64,000 bases of DNA from Callorhinus ursinus (taxonomy: Eukaryota > Chordata > Mammalia > Carnivora > Otariidae), in assembly GCF_003265705.1 (NCBI RefSeq), contig NW_020312968.1, positions 812,305-876,304 of the forward strand. Direction: 5' to 3'. The position numbers were made by a program, and so were the translations under genes. This document shows, piece after piece, positions 21,440-33,030 of this stretch. Each line of letters opens with the position of its first letter. Within the stretch, counting starts at the first letter, position 1. Below the pieces are notes generated by a model. The model made no database searches, was not told where the DNA came from, and was given only the letters and a program-made list of their open reading frames with translations.

Positions 21440-21640
21440 GTTGTGACAGCACAGGGCAAACTGCAGCTTTACAACTTGCTGGCTATGTGACTTTGGGCAA
21501 TTTACTTAACCTTCTGAGACTTCGGTGCCCTCACCTCTAAGTCCATGCTAATCAAAACTCCTCATGGTGATGTTGTGAGATTTTATCAAAAATAGCAAAG
21601 ACCTAGAATATGCCAGGCAAATGACAGGAAACCCCACCGC
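21440..21640 (+). repeat. MIR SINE
   Basis: CTGGCTATGTGACTTTGGGC, AATTTACTTAACCTTCTGAG and GATGTTGTGAGATTTTATC follow the MIR consensus. Confidence 0.8.
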
Positions 21641-22130
21641 TTACTAGGGGCATACAAAAACACACATACATGCGCGCGCACACACTCAAGCTCGGGAATC
21701 TGCTGCTTCACAAAATAGTCTACTGCCTCTGGAGCATCTCAGTTTTTCAGCCCCAGAGATAAGACACAGTGCTTTTCTATGTTAATAAAGTTACTTTATA
21801 TTCAGAGCACACCACTTTCCCCTTTACAGCAGAATTTCCATAAAAGAAACAGGTGGGATTTTATCGACTGTCCACCCCACAGGCTTTCACCTCCCCAGGA
21901 ACAGAAATGGGTCAGCGGGGCTGGAGATCCTAGTGAAGAGAAACCTCTTATACATGGCAGAAGCCCCGGGAATTCCCAGCTGCATGTGCTTGGAGGCCAC
22001 GGGAGCAGCTCATGTGGCAGGTGAGATTCAGAGTAAGTCTATCTCAGGTAATTGAGGCTGGAGGAAAGAACAGTCAAAGATTCTCTGCATATCCCCTCAC
22101 ACCCCAACCCCTTTTTAAAATTTTTTTCCT
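21641..22130. other. Mostly unique; short (CA)/(CG) tract
   Basis: An alternating CACACATACATGCGCGCGCA tract lies at about 21660-21690. Otherwise no gene or repeat is recognised. Confidence 0.4.
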
Positions 22131-22161
22131 CTTCTCTTCCTTTTGAGGTGATTTTGTCATT
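22131..22161 (+). repeat. Local duplicated motif, copy A
   Basis: 31 bp starting CTTCTCTTCC and ending GGTGATTTTGTCATT, matching copy B at 22825-22855 at 28 of 31 positions. Weaker similarity continues for about 35 bp downstream in both copies (shared TGCTCTG). Confidence 0.7.
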
Positions 22162-22194
22162 TGAAAAATATCCGCTGCATGAGGAGCTTCTGCT

Positions 22195-22575
22195 CTGTAA
22201 CAACCTCAAGATGTAGTGGCTTAAAATAATAAACACTTACTTGGCTTATGACTCTGGGGTTGGCTGTTTGGGCTGGGCTTCCCTCGTATCTCAGCGGGGC
22301 TCACTTATATGTCTGTAGTTAGCTGGTGGGTCAGCCGGGGGCTGGTCAGTCTAGGAAAGCCTTAACTGGGATGGTTTGTCTTTGCTCCCCATGGTCTTTT
22401 GTCATCCAGCAGGCCAGCTTGGGCTTGTTAACATGGCAGATGGCAGGGCTGACAGAGAGAAAGCAAAAGTATTTCTTGAGGCCAAGAGTTTGGAAATGTC
22501 ACCCTGTCATGTCCACAGCATTCTACTTCCTGGCCAAAGCAAGCCAGGGCAAGCCCAGATTCAAGGGCAGGGGAA
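22195..22575 (+). repeat. Ancient interspersed repeat, family not assigned
   Basis: CTGTAACAACCTCAAGATGT followed by GTGGCTTAAAATAATAAACA, GGATGGTTTGTCTTTGCTCC and AGCCCAGATTCAAGGGCAGG follow a eutherian-wide repeat in which the GTAACAA...GTGGCTTAAAA motif is typical. I cannot name the family safely. Confidence 0.5.
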
Positions 22576-22824
22576 AGAGATGCTTTCTCCTCACGAGACG
22601 ACCTAAAAAGTCACAGCGCCCAGAGATCTGACATAGGGAGAGATGAAGGATTATAGCCCTTTTCACAATCTACTGCACCCTGAGAGTTCCAAATTGCAGC
22701 CCGCGTGGGGGCCTCCGGAATGACTAATACAAGAGGCGAGATGCAGCCTAACAAGCCAATGTACCAGGCAATTGAGAGGCTGATGAAAGACCCAGCAGTC
22801 AGAAGACACTTTAACACATTCTTT

Positions 22825-22855
22825 CTTCTCTTCCCCTTAAGGTGATTTTGTCATT
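22825..22855 (+). repeat. Local duplicated motif, copy B
   Basis: Partner of copy A, 694 bp downstream. It differs at three transition positions and lies directly upstream of the CpG-dense block. Confidence 0.7.
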
Positions 22856-22874
22856 CTGGAAAACTTCAGAGGGG

Positions 22875-23066
22875 CGTCTGCAGGAGAGCTGCTCTGCGGG
22901 AGGAACACTTCCTGGACCGGTGCGACCGCAGGGACTGTGGCCCGACCACCTCTTTCCCTTCCCGCCACCTCTGCCGGCTCCGCCGAGGGCCTCAGAGTCG
23001 ATCGCGGTGAAGGGTGGCTCGCATGGCTCGGCGGGGGGTGCAGCGCAGCTGGTCTCAATCACTGCG
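22875..23066. promoter_or_regulatory. Small CpG-dense block (candidate CpG island)
   Basis: By hand count, 18 CpG dinucleotides lie between 22875 and 23066, in GC-rich DNA, while flanking DNA is CpG-poor. Examples are CCGGTGCGACCGCAG and AGTCGATCGCGGTG. This may be an orphan CpG island or minor promoter. No known gene exon was recognised next to it. Confidence 0.45.
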
Positions 23067-23164
23067 GCTTGAATGTCTCCTCTCAAGCCTTTAAGGGTTG
23101 CCAAGAACCGGGTGCGCAGGAATCCAAACAAGCCTGGAGACTGCCTGCTTGCCATCGGCTCAGG

Positions 23165-23377
23165 ATGGCGGAGGAAGGAAACAAAAGACAGGGTGAGGAT
23201 AACGACCTGCTGGAAATGGGATTCAGGAGACTTTTCCTTTCGCACGGCTCAGACGGCTCAGACCCAAGGACTCTGTGCTTTGTGCCCCTGTTGGTGGGGA
23301 GCTCTGGACTCAGCCTGCTCTGTGGCTGCGTGAGCTGGAAGGCACAGACTGTGACCAGGGACAGCCGCTATCCTTAG
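23165..23377 (+). other. Doubtful 70-codon ORF downstream of CpG block
   Basis: CAGGATGGCGGAGG gives a good Kozak context and opens a frame starting MAEEGNKRQGEDNDLLEMG that stops at 23375-23377. The frame is also open upstream to 22937 (146 codons in all). AGGGTGAGG at 23190-23198 resembles a splice donor. I recognise no protein family, and GC-rich DNA yields such frames by chance; recorded only because of its position beside the CpG block. Confidence 0.15.
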
Positions 23378-24154
23378 AGGAGGTTTTATCCACCATTTTT
23401 TATCTGTGGTCCATCAAGGAGAGAAGAGACTCTGAATTTTAGTCACAGGACCCAAGGAAAGGAAACCACCACCAGCCTCTTGTTGAGTGCATCTTCTTCT
23501 TTAAAGATTTTTTTTTTTTTTAATTTGCCCTTTTTGGCCCAGACCCAGACTCTGTAGTGTGGTTATAACCAACGTGGCATTTCCCCTCCCTCCCTCAGCA
23601 CCTTACTTCCTCCTTGCCTCCCCCTCCACCTCCCCGCAACACACAATCAGATGCAGCCAACCTGGGGATAGGCTAGAGGGAGTAAGTGCGTACAGCTGGA
23701 TCCCGTGCACTGGTGTTAAATGAGAACACCCTGCTGCCTTTGAACATTTATTTTGTTCTACCTGACAGCAGTCAGAGAGGCACTGGGACAAATGGCAGGA
23801 TGGTATTGCCCGCTGCCTTCTGAGCCCGAAGGTGGAGGACTATTAACAACGGGTCCTGGATGATGCTCCAGAGCTCAAAGAAATGCCATTGAACTACTCT
23901 TCAGGCAATCGATTGGGATATTAGGGTTTTCAGTTTTCAATACTTGGCTCTTTACAATCCAGTTCTATAAAGATTTATGTAGCATTGGGGGATGGTCAGA
24001 GATGCAGCATCTATGGTTTTGAAGCTGTCAGTCAAGAAATGAGGCCAAATGATGCCTTTGAAGTGCTGGTCTCTCTCTGTGAGAGTTTTCCCAGGCAGGC
24101 ATGGCTCATGTCATTGCTCTAACACTGGCAGGCAAGACTGGACTTGAGTTCACA
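23378..24154. other. No gene seen
   Basis: Contains a T run at about 23508-23521. No gene or named repeat recognised. Confidence 0.4.
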
Positions 24155-24395
24155 AGTGCCCATCTGGCACTTACAATGTGCCAGGCTCCAATCACTTCAC
24201 AAATGTGGACTCATTTAATCTTCATACCTTAGGTCTTATTCTTCTTATTCTACTGATGAGGAGATGGAGCGCAGAGAGGGTTAGTAGCTGGCCGGAGATA
24301 GCATATGGCTTGTAACAGTCAGAGTCTGGATTTGAGCCCTAGAAATCTGGCCCCAGGTCTATGTTCTTGATCACTATGCTCTGCCGCCTGTCATG
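24155..24395 (-). repeat. MIR SINE, near full length
   Basis: TGGCACTTACAATGTGCCAG, TGGACTCATTTAATCTTCAT, ACTGATGAGGAGATGGAGC and ATCACTATGCTCTGCCGCCT give the complete reverse-complement MIR. Confidence 0.9.
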
Positions 24396-24514
24396 TTAAT
24401 GAAAGGTTTTTTTTGTTTTTGTTTTTTTTTGCCTAATCAGACTCCACTTTCCCCCTGGGTTATTAATTTTTGAGGGGGGCAGAGCAAGAAGAGAAGAGAG
24501 AAACGAGGGTTAAT

Positions 24515-24675
24515 AAGGCCATGCTAGATGCTGTGCCTGGCCCTTTACGGTTGCCACATTTAATTGCTAGAAAAATGCTGTGAGGTAGTCTACCCACAAT
24601 TTAGATTACAACACTCAAAAAGGCTCAGAGAGGTTGAGTGACTTGATGGACGACACACAGCTATCAAGCCTTTGG
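24515..24675 (-). repeat. MIR SINE
   Basis: GATGCTGTGCCTGGCCCTTT, ACATTTAATTGCTAG and AAGGCTCAGAGAGGTTGAGT. A second antisense MIR 120 bp from the preceding one. Confidence 0.8.
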
Positions 24676-25164
24676 CTCTTGGACTGCCAGGGTGAGCTAT
24701 TTGTGGATTTGTCTGCTACGTGGGAATACAGTCCTCTCCAAGCTCTTTCCTTTTTATGATGATGGGAGGAGTAGAAGATGGAGATTTCGGCACGCATCCC
24801 AGGGCTCAGCTATGCCTGCCTGTGTCAGAGTGGCTCAGACCAGTCCACCTCTCTCTGTTCTCCGGAATTTCACCTGGAACCCAACCCCAAATGGGCATCT
24901 GGCAGATTCTTCGACCAGAGGGCTTGCTGGGCTTCTGGGAAACTCCATCACTGCTACTAGAACGCGCGTCCGGAGAGGCCAGTGGCTGCGCTCTCACAAG
25001 CAAGGGAGAGCATAAAAAGCTCCCATGGGCCTCCGGCGAACCAGCGGGTCCTTCAATGTGCTTTCCTTAACAGAGCAGGCCTCCAAGGATGGAAATTAAT
25101 GTCTTAAATGTTTTTAATGTTTTAAATCCCTCATAAAGCCACATAGCAGAGAAAAAATGACACA
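24676..25164. other. No gene seen
   Basis: Several overlapping forward frames (24692-25070) are mutual shadows without recognisable protein. Includes AGAACGCGCGTCCGGAGAGG, an isolated CpG-rich spot. Confidence 0.4.
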
Positions 25165-25400
25165 GCTTTTATCCACATCGCACTTTGCAGCTTATGAGTG
25201 CTTTCAGAGATCTTATTCTCCCTTTGCCCCCCATCTGCAAGGTGGAGAGGCCAGGCATTGTCGTTCCACTTTATAGACAATGGAGCTCCCAAGCTCAGAG
25301 AGGTTAAGTGACTTGCTCAAGATCAAACAGCCAGCAAGAGATGGAGCCGTGGCCTGGGTCCAGGTCTTCTCCCTCCAAATTTAGCAGTCTCTGCAAGACA
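25165..25400 (-). repeat. MIR-type SINE remnant
   Basis: AAGCTCAGAGAGGTTAAGTG and ACTTGCTCAAGATCAAACAG match reverse-complement MIR; the 5' part is diverged. Confidence 0.7.
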
Positions 25401-25499
25401 GCTTACTTTGCTTTTATCTGAGCTATCAAGTAATGATAGCAGTAGGAATTCTAGTGAAATGAGTTTGACTGTCAAATAGCTTGGGGTTATTGCAAAACA

Positions 25500-25755
25500 C
25501 AAATGCAATAATAATTGCTAGGCTTTTTTGCTCTCTTACTATGTGCTAAATACTTTATGCATATACTGCTCCATCCATTCTCTTGACTAACACGGGTGTC
25601 TACTGTGATCCAGATGTTGTGCAGGGAGGCGGGGGTTATTTGTTCCATTTTATAATTGTATAATCTGAGACTGAACGGGAAGTGAGACGGCATTCCCAAA
25701 GTCACACAGCCGGGAAGCGACAGAGTCAGGCCCAAAACTCTGATCTCATGAGGCT
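25500..25755 (-). repeat. MIR SINE
   Basis: TCTTACTATGTGCTAAATAC, CCATTTTATAATTGTATAAT, CCCAAAGTCACACAGCCGGG and CCCAAAACTCTGATCTCATG follow antisense MIR. Confidence 0.75.
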
Positions 25756-26989
25756 AACATGCATAATCTCAACCGTTTCACATATACACTAATCACCTAG
25801 AAGTACCAGCTATTTTAAAATGAGGACACAATAATCTGGCTTTGGGTTGTCATGTCTTGTGCCTACGGCTGCTTAAGTCCAGTGAAAACCAAGAGAGAAA
25901 TGTACATCTTGCACCCACACGACCTGCTTCTTGTTGGCTCCTGCACATCCTTCCTATTACAGGTGATAATTTCTAGTACTTTTGGATCTGTTTCAAGAAA
26001 TAAATTCGAGTAACTGCATTTTTTAAAACGTTATTTTACAAAACATTTTCTATGTGAACCCTGTCAGTGCTCAATAAATAATTGTAATAGTAATTATCAT
26101 GACATATTTGACACCTATGGAAATCAGGGGCTGTTAGGCCAGCTCAGATCCAGGCAGGATGTCTGTATGGAGACACAGTGAGGTAGGTTGGTGCCCCAGG
26201 GACTCTGCCACTTTCCTTGGGTCTAACTCACAGTCTGCTGATACCTCAGGCATGTGTAAATTTCCATAGATATGCAGAGAGGTTGGGAGGTCTGGTTGTG
26301 GAAGCCCCCGTGCAGAGTGAGGACTCACTGCTGTCCCCCATAGCCACTTGGCCCACCCTGGAGGTCCCCTGCAGCTTTTGTGGGCAGTCCCCTAGTGGCT
26401 TCTTTCCCCACGCTCCTGTATCTCACTGCTGGTGATTTCCCTCGGGCCTGGGAAAAGCCAGGGAGTGAACCTATTAGAGACACACGGCGGTGGATAAAAA
26501 GCCCAGTTTCCTAGACATCCTCTTCACACTCAATTGCCCACCGCAGAGGCTTGATTATGAACATACCTTTCCTTGGTCCTCTTCCCTTCCTTTTGACTCA
26601 TCTCCACCCTCATCATATTGCAGGGCCCACCTCCCAAGTAAATCACTTGCGAGCAAATCTTTGTCTGAAGTTGTGCATAGGGGCAGGGGAGATGGGTCTC
26701 AGAATAAGGTCTCCTCCTCAATCACGGGTGTTTCTACTTACTCCATTACTCCTGTTGCTAGTTCAGGCCTCTGAGCTTTTCTCCACCCAGCATGCCGGTG
26801 ATCCTTCTCAAAGGCAAATCGGCTCTGGGCATTGCCAGACTTCGAGAGCCATTCGTTGGCTCTTACATGTTTCCCGGAAGGAGTCCCGATGCCTTGGACT
26901 TAGGTGGGTGTCAAAGGCATGCATTTGTGCACATACCTCTCCATTCATTCTCCGTGGTCTGTCTGCTGTGTACCCCGGGCTCCTCGCTC
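25756..26989. other. No supported gene
   Basis: C-rich unique-looking DNA with overlapping forward frames (the longest 26551-27003, 150 codons) that match nothing I know. Confidence 0.4.
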
Positions 26990-27355
26990 AGCGCTTCTGG
27001 TAGGGCCTGCTCACAGAACAAGCCCTCTGTTCGGAGTGCCCCTCTGGCTTCCTATCCCCCTCTCCCACCCCTGCCCTATCTTCTCCATGTTAACCTTCAC
27101 TCGTCTCAAGTCTCCAATCGGATGTCACTCCCCTGGTGAATGAAGTTCTTCCAGACCTCCCAGATTCGAGTGAGGGATCCTATGACACCGTGTAGGACAA
27201 GTCAACCTGTCTCTTGTGCCTGATGGCTTTGTGTTAGTCCCGTCTATGAACGTGTCACCAACCAGAGTGTGAGCCACTTGAGGGCTGGACCTGCCTTTTC
27301 ATCTTTGAATTCTTAGGATTTACTACCTGGCATGGGATAGGCAGGTGCTTATGAA
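26990..27355 (+). repeat. L2 LINE 3' region
   Basis: CTCAAGTCTCCAATCGGATG, AGTTCTTCCAGACCTCCCAG, CAGAGTGTGAGCCACTTGAG and GCAGGTGCTTATGAAATGTT follow the L2 3' end in order. Confidence 0.7.
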
Positions 27356-28489
27356 ATGTTTGCCGGGGAACAATTGCGACTGGAATTTGTTTTCTTGATT
27401 ACAGGGCTGGTTGAATCCTTTCCCCTTTTTGTTTTCCAGGTGTATACATGTGTTGTTTTTTCTGTGAATGGTCTGCCAGGACATTGTATCATTTCTGTTC
27501 CTGGGGTGACAAGACACCATGTGGTGGGAATGCTCCCCAGAGGACGTGTTTCAGTCCTCACAGGCGGAACCCATTTGAATCGCTCAGGTACAAATCTGCT
27601 CCCTGAAAGCCTTCTCTGTACGCCACGAAGGGTGGAATACCGTTCTTGGCAGTCACACCTCAGCCACCCGCTGACGCAAACCAGAAGAGTCTTTTGCCTG
27701 GAGAGTACTCCTGGCAGGACTCTCCTAGGGGTGTTTCACCGCTTCATTAAATCTGTGTTGGCGGCACTCTGGCATTGGGTTCTTGCTCTAAAATTCATTA
27801 CTGACTCTCGAAGGAGGCACCAATTTAGTGTGCAAGTTTGGCCCAAATGGCAGACTTCGGAGGAGGAGTGAATAGCCATTCTCCTCAATCAGGCAAGATT
27901 CCCCAATTTGCAGAGCTTTCAAGTGGGTCTGACTCATAGGCGCGTCCTGCATGCATTGTCCCTCCCTTGCTGTCATTTTGAGTACTCTCTGAAGAGCTCT
28001 TACCGGCCTTTGCTGCAGAAAGTCGAAAGTCTTCCCAGGCAGGCTCTACACAGCAGTAACCTTCCAGTTCCCAGGATTTCAGATTTGAAGTTTCAGGAAC
28101 ATTCTTTGGGTTTCTTTCACTCTTCAGAGAATCGGCCGGAGGTGGGGGAGCTCAGGGCATGTTTTAGCTGGCCCTAGTTCTTGTGAGTATTAAATGGTGA
28201 AAATATATGGAAATCCTCAGCATTGTAGCATTGATACTTAGTAGGTTGTCCTATTAACTTCTCCTACTGCTCTTGCTGTTGACTGATTCAGTGTTGAAAT
28301 CCTCCTGTCAGGGGACAATCACTCTCCATTAGAATGCTGCCAGGGTTCTGCCTTACAAAATTCAAAGATGGGGCCTTCTAGAAACTTCTCTCTACCAGGA
28401 GTGTCAGTGCCACTCAGGAAAGGACGAGTGGGTAAAGAGAACTAAAGTGAAGCTCCGTATTGTTAGCGTGGAATTTCAATAACAATGCT
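27356..28489. other. No supported gene
   Basis: Includes a forward frame of 171 codons (27356-27871), one of the two longest in the window. No domain, signal peptide or codon periodicity that I can recognise; it begins at the end of an L2 copy. Treated as chance. Confidence 0.4.
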
Positions 28490-28650
28490 CTTCATAACAA
28501 CAACAGCAATTATAATAGCTACCTCACTAGATGCATGGAACGCACTAGAAATGTTACCTGCATTATCCCTATTCTTCAGAACATTTTTTCCAAATGTTCT
28601 CATTTTATTGGAGATGAGGAAACTGAAGGTCAAAAAAGTTAGTATCAACC
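28490..28650 (-). repeat. MIR remnant
   Basis: TTATAATAGCTACCTCACTA, TTACCTGCATTATCCCTATT and TCATTTTATTGGAGATGAGG follow antisense MIR. Confidence 0.65.
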
Positions 28651-30224
28651 GAATGGTGTGAACCGAAGGGGGCACAGTCAATAAACAGTGCTACTTGCGT
28701 CCACTGCTATTCAACCCCCCTCTGTCAAACCACCCTTTCTCACTCTCTGAGAATATCTTGGCTGATCCCATAGCTTTCCAAGCTCATTTCAGATATTCAA
28801 AAAGCCTCCTCTTCAGATTTTTAAGAAGTCCTATGAAATCTAAATCAAACTTCACTCTCTCATCTGAATAAAAGTTCCTCCTCCACCCAAGCCCAGGCTG
28901 AACCCAGGTTCTGGAAAGTACAGTGGGGAATGAATGCTGGTTTATAATTTTAGCACTTGTGCTCCCCTTGCTCTAGGGTCAAGGCAACGAAAGGAAGGAG
29001 AGTGGACTGTGTGTGTACTTTACAGAGCCATGTTTGTGATTCTCTCTTGGCTATTCAATGCCCTCTGTGAAGGCATATGTCCAAATTCTCACTATATATG
29101 GAAGGCTCTGGACAGTTCTTTATGGTTTCCTCCATGATACCTCTTAACCCCTTTATTTCCTCCCACTTCACCTCCCCTAACCTTTCCTTACATTCCCATC
29201 CCTCCCTTTGGCACCAGGGACTTCTGACCTGTGCTCTTTGACTTTGGAGATGAACCTCCCTCTATCAACTCCCTTTCTTGGCCTGTTTCTATGGGGGTTG
29301 ACTCACCTGGCAAGCAGCCCTTAAGGACAGAGCCACTCCTGACATTTGTGGGGCCCAAGGCAAGAGGACAAACAGAAGCCCACAACTTTTAAATATTTAG
29401 GCATATCTTAAAATTGTAAGTCAAGCTAAAAATTATTTAATAAAATATGTTCTATACTATTCCCTAATAACCGCACCTTCATAATAACCCGGAGGGCCAG
29501 GGAGACTTGTATCCAGAATTCTTACACTCCTTGGAATTTCGTACTGGAATCTGGCTCTAAGCTTGAGCCTTCAGCCCACTGGTGATCTCTCTCCTCTCTC
29601 ATCCTTGGCTATCCCAAAGAGTCTTGTGCGTATGTGTGTAGACCCCTGTTCTCACATCCACCAGCAAAAAGCTAGGTCTTGAACAGCCCCTGGGCCTGGG
29701 CATATACATACAATGATGAGGTTAACCCTTGGGAGGAGGCTTGTCTTGGGGCCCCTGGGGGCCAGAGAATTCTGCAGTCCCAGTGATGCAAGTCATGGTC
29801 TAGAAGAAGGCATAGTCTCTAGGTGAGCATATCCCTAAGGTGGGCATGTCTCCCTGGCCTCATGACCCAATTTCTCTGAAAGACAGAAGCAAGGCTGGAG
29901 GAAGGCCAGAGGAGTTCACTAAAGTGCAGACGCCAGGGCAAAAGCCTTCTTTCTTGGTCTAAGGGTGCTACTGGTCTTGAGCATGGGCCTTTCAAGAAAA
30001 TTCACACCCATCTGTCCTGCACAGAATTCACTCAGCCTCCAGAAAAACTCAAACACTGCATTCCTGCAGGTTGCCTCTACAAGATTTTTGGTTCTATAGT
30101 CTCACGTTACATAGGTGAACCTACAGATGGGCCCTCACTCCTCCCTCTCCCCCTCTCCCTAACAACCACATCTTCCCAAGTGCAACTCAGGGAGCCCTCC
30201 TCAGCTGGCTTGAAGGTAAGCAAT
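28651..30224. other. No gene seen
   Basis: Unique-looking DNA with pyrimidine-rich stretches. The 29310-29470 part (GTGGGGCCCAAGGCAAGAGG, then AT-rich) may be an old DNA-transposon remnant, but I cannot name it. Confidence 0.35.
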
Positions 30225-30312
30225 TTCTCTTCACTGCTATATCCCCAGGGCCTTGAACTGTGCTTAGAACCCATTAGGGACTCGGTTCAAATTTGTTAAA
30301 TGGTTGAAGGAG
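30225..30312 (+). repeat. L2 3' terminus fragment
   Basis: CACTGCTATATCCCCAGGGC, TTGAACTGTGCTTAGAACC and AAATTTGTTAAATGGTTGAA match the L2 end. Confidence 0.7.
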
Positions 30313-31574
30313 TAGAAAGCAATCCCTTTGCTCTCCCTCTCCTGGGGAACTTCCCACCAGGACACAACGTTCTCCAAAAACCCCCGTTCTGATCAGTTTC
30401 CTCAATGTATCCCTATTGGGGGGTGACTTATTTTGGGGTGATGAGCTATGCGTCATCTCTTGATCTTGCCTGGATGGCTCATGGGGGAGATCAGTCTGCT
30501 TGCTGGGCTTTAGCTGGAATTCTAAGGCAACAGAAAAAAAACAAAAATTCCGTTCAGCAAGTAACTTCCACGAAGCTTGCCTAGTTCATACAGCTCTAGA
30601 GGCAGAGAATAATTTGAACCCAGCACTAACTGGTTCCACGAGACATCAACTTTCATTATGGCAGGCTGCATCCAGCAGCCCATTTTAACAAGTTGGGGTA
30701 CAGCCTGGGAGTCTGTCTTAGCACGCCGCCAACCATGCGTGGCCGAGGGCAGCCTGGCTTCTGACTGCCCAGAATTGAATCTCCGACACTTAGGCTACAC
30801 AACTCTTCCCACATCTCATTTGGTGGCTGTTTTCTGTCCATCGTCAGACCCTGGCGGGAGGAGGGGAAGCGCCCCTAGCTAGTTTGGAAGTTCAGTCACA
30901 TGGTTGCACAGATTACTGGGGACGGCTCCTGTGATTCAGCTACGCTGTGATTTGTACAATTAGAACAGCTTTCCTGCCCGAGGCCTTCGAAGAACGATTA
31001 TAAAAACAAACAGCAGCGGCAGCAGGCATAGCTGCAAATAAAAAACAAAACAAAACAAAAACACAAGAAAAGGCGCCAAAGAAGACAAAGGTCTCCCCTT
31101 GCTCATGTCATTCAGGGGAAGGCAGATGCAGTGTCTCATCCGAGGCCTCTGGGAGTCAGCTTCCCCAAGAAAAATAGCAGTTAACCTTTTCCATGATTAC
31201 CACAGCGGACACTAACCCATTACTTCATAGGTCTTCAGAAGGGAAAATGCCAGGAAGATTCTCTTACCTGGAAATTTCCCCAACTAGTGGTGGGATGAGC
31301 AGCCCAAGCCAGCAATTCTGGGGCTGCTGAAAGTCAGGCTGTTGGTTGGGCTGATTGGAATGTGGTGTTCTGCGCTCTTCCTCCGGGACCCACCTCGCCT
31401 GATCAATGGCTCTCTTTGGTGCTAACATCTTCCCCTGCTCTAAACATCCCCGATGTACCCTTTCTAGCATTCACGCCTCCCGTGCCTTTTAATTTTCAGA
31501 GCATGTTTCCTTGTTGTCCCACTGTGCTTGAATGAAGACCATCCCCAGAGAGTCTGATAATCCCCCAAACCAGT
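30313..31574. other. No gene seen
   Basis: Unique-looking DNA. The stretch 30900-31080 (GCTACGCTGTGATTTGTAC, ACAGCAGCGGCAGCAGGCAT) is repeat-poor and ends in an A-rich (AAAAC)n-like tract. Confidence 0.35.
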
Positions 31575-31715
31575 GTCATGTATTATAATTTCCCCAGTGG
31601 GACATCTTGTCATCCTCATTTTGTAGATACAAGAGAGAAAGGGTCAAGAGGTGAAGATATAAAGGTAACAAATGGCAGAACCAAGTCAGGGACCAGGTTC
31701 TCTTAATACCAAATG
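31575..31715 (-). repeat. MIR remnant
   Basis: CATCCTCATTTTGTAGATAC and CAAATGGCAGAACCAAGTCA match antisense MIR. Confidence 0.6.
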
Positions 31716-31781
31716 GGTAGGAGAGAAGATTTCCCAGTTTCTTATGCCACCATCTTTTACCAAAATCTTAAATCTTGCTCA

Positions 31782-31785
<4 letters not shown>

Positions 31786-31822
<37 letters not shown>
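31786..31822. repeat. (CA)n microsatellite
   Basis: An unbroken CA tract of about 18 units, followed by ATACACAGAAAGAGAGAG. Confidence 0.97.
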
Positions 31823-31827
<5 letters not shown>

Positions 31828-31939
31828 AGAAAGAGAGAGAATGAATATATGTTTAGGATAGAAAAATTAGAAACACAGAAAGAGAAAATAGAACGAAAAT
31901 CACCCAGAGTCTCAGCAGGCAGGGATAAACCCCTGTAAG

Positions 31940-32465
31940 CATTTTGATTTACATGCCTGACACCATGTGTGTCTGTATATACCTAATTTCAAAATTGGTA
32001 TCATACCAAAAATGCTGTTTTTAACTGGCTTTTCACTTAGTGGTGTTTTATGCACATCTTCCGCTTGTCCATAAATACAGACATTTCTCTGTGATAAATT
32101 TTTGATTTACAAGAGTCGAAGAATGAAAGAAAGCTAAGCTCTGGAGCTAAAAGCATACCAATTCTGCCTGCCACAAATAGAAGGCATTAGGAGTCACTTT
32201 TATAGTGTCCAACTGGGTTTGTAAATAAGTAAATTTCCAAACAGGTTTTTGGACACCAATGACTTCATACACGAAGTATCTCCAGAGTGTTCCCTCAGCT
32301 GCTTACAAGCTGCATTTTATTCCACCCTATGGGTATATTGCACTTTGAGCAGTCCCCTGTTGCTGGATATTTTGCTGTCATACAGAGTTCTGGGATGCAC
32401 ACCCTTCTTCATATAACTTTGTTCATTTTTCTGATTATCCAAGGTCAGCATTATTGGACTGTAGT
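31940..32465 (-). repeat. Old L1M remnant, antisense
   Basis: ACTGGCTTTTCACTTAGTGG, TTATGCACATCTTCC, AGTCCCCTGTTGCTGGATAT and TTTGTTCATTTTTCTGATTA resemble the antisense 3' part of mammalian L1M. Strongly decayed, possibly two fragments. Confidence 0.5.
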
Positions 32466-32774
32466 TCAGTGCTGGGGTCAGAGGCTTTTTATTCCAAATG
32501 TGAGGGGCTGAGGGGAAGTGATATTCCCTTCAGAGTCATTACCCACGCTGAGCTTTCGCTGCTGAAGGTCTTCCAGTCCCTTCAAAGCTCTATCGTTGTC
32601 GCTGGGGCTGGTGGTTCCATTATTAGACACATATTCCTTTGGATTATATCTTTGTCCTCCATGAAATGCAATTACCTCCCGAAAGGCAGCATCTCGTGAG
32701 AGTACGTTCTGATGCAAGGATATCCCTTTATGTTGTCTTAAATGGTCTTTTTAATTGTTCATGAGTCATAGAGA
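32466..32774. other. No gene seen
   Basis: Unique-looking DNA. Confidence 0.35.
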
Positions 32775-33030
32775 GAAGCAATGGAGAAAAGCTTTACAAA
32801 CGCGGGCTCTGGAGCCAGCCTGTCTGGATGACTACTACAATTACCACTCACTACTTAGGGCAAACTTGGCCCAGTTATTTAATGCCTCCGTGCCTCGGTT
32901 TCCTTATCCACATAATGGATATCTTAATACTACCTAACATCATACGACTGTGAAGGTCAAATGGAAAGTGCCTAATACAGTGCCTTAAACGCAGACATTT
33001 GTTCAATGAATGTATTATTATCTTCCCAAC
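32775..33030 (+). repeat. MIR SINE, full length
   Basis: CGGGCTCTGGAGCCAGCCTG, GCCTCGGTTTCCTTATCCAC and ACAGTGCCTTAAACGCAGAC, ending in ATGTATTATTATC: the entire MIR consensus is traceable. Confidence 0.9.

Noticed and set aside
22811..23245. 144-codon reverse frame across the CpG block
   Set aside because: GC-rich DNA yields long frames on both strands by chance; no recognised protein, and it conflicts with frames on the other strand.
27356..27871. 171-codon forward open frame
   Set aside because: Starts at the end of an L2 copy, no recognisable domain or splice sites, and no support from neighbouring frames.
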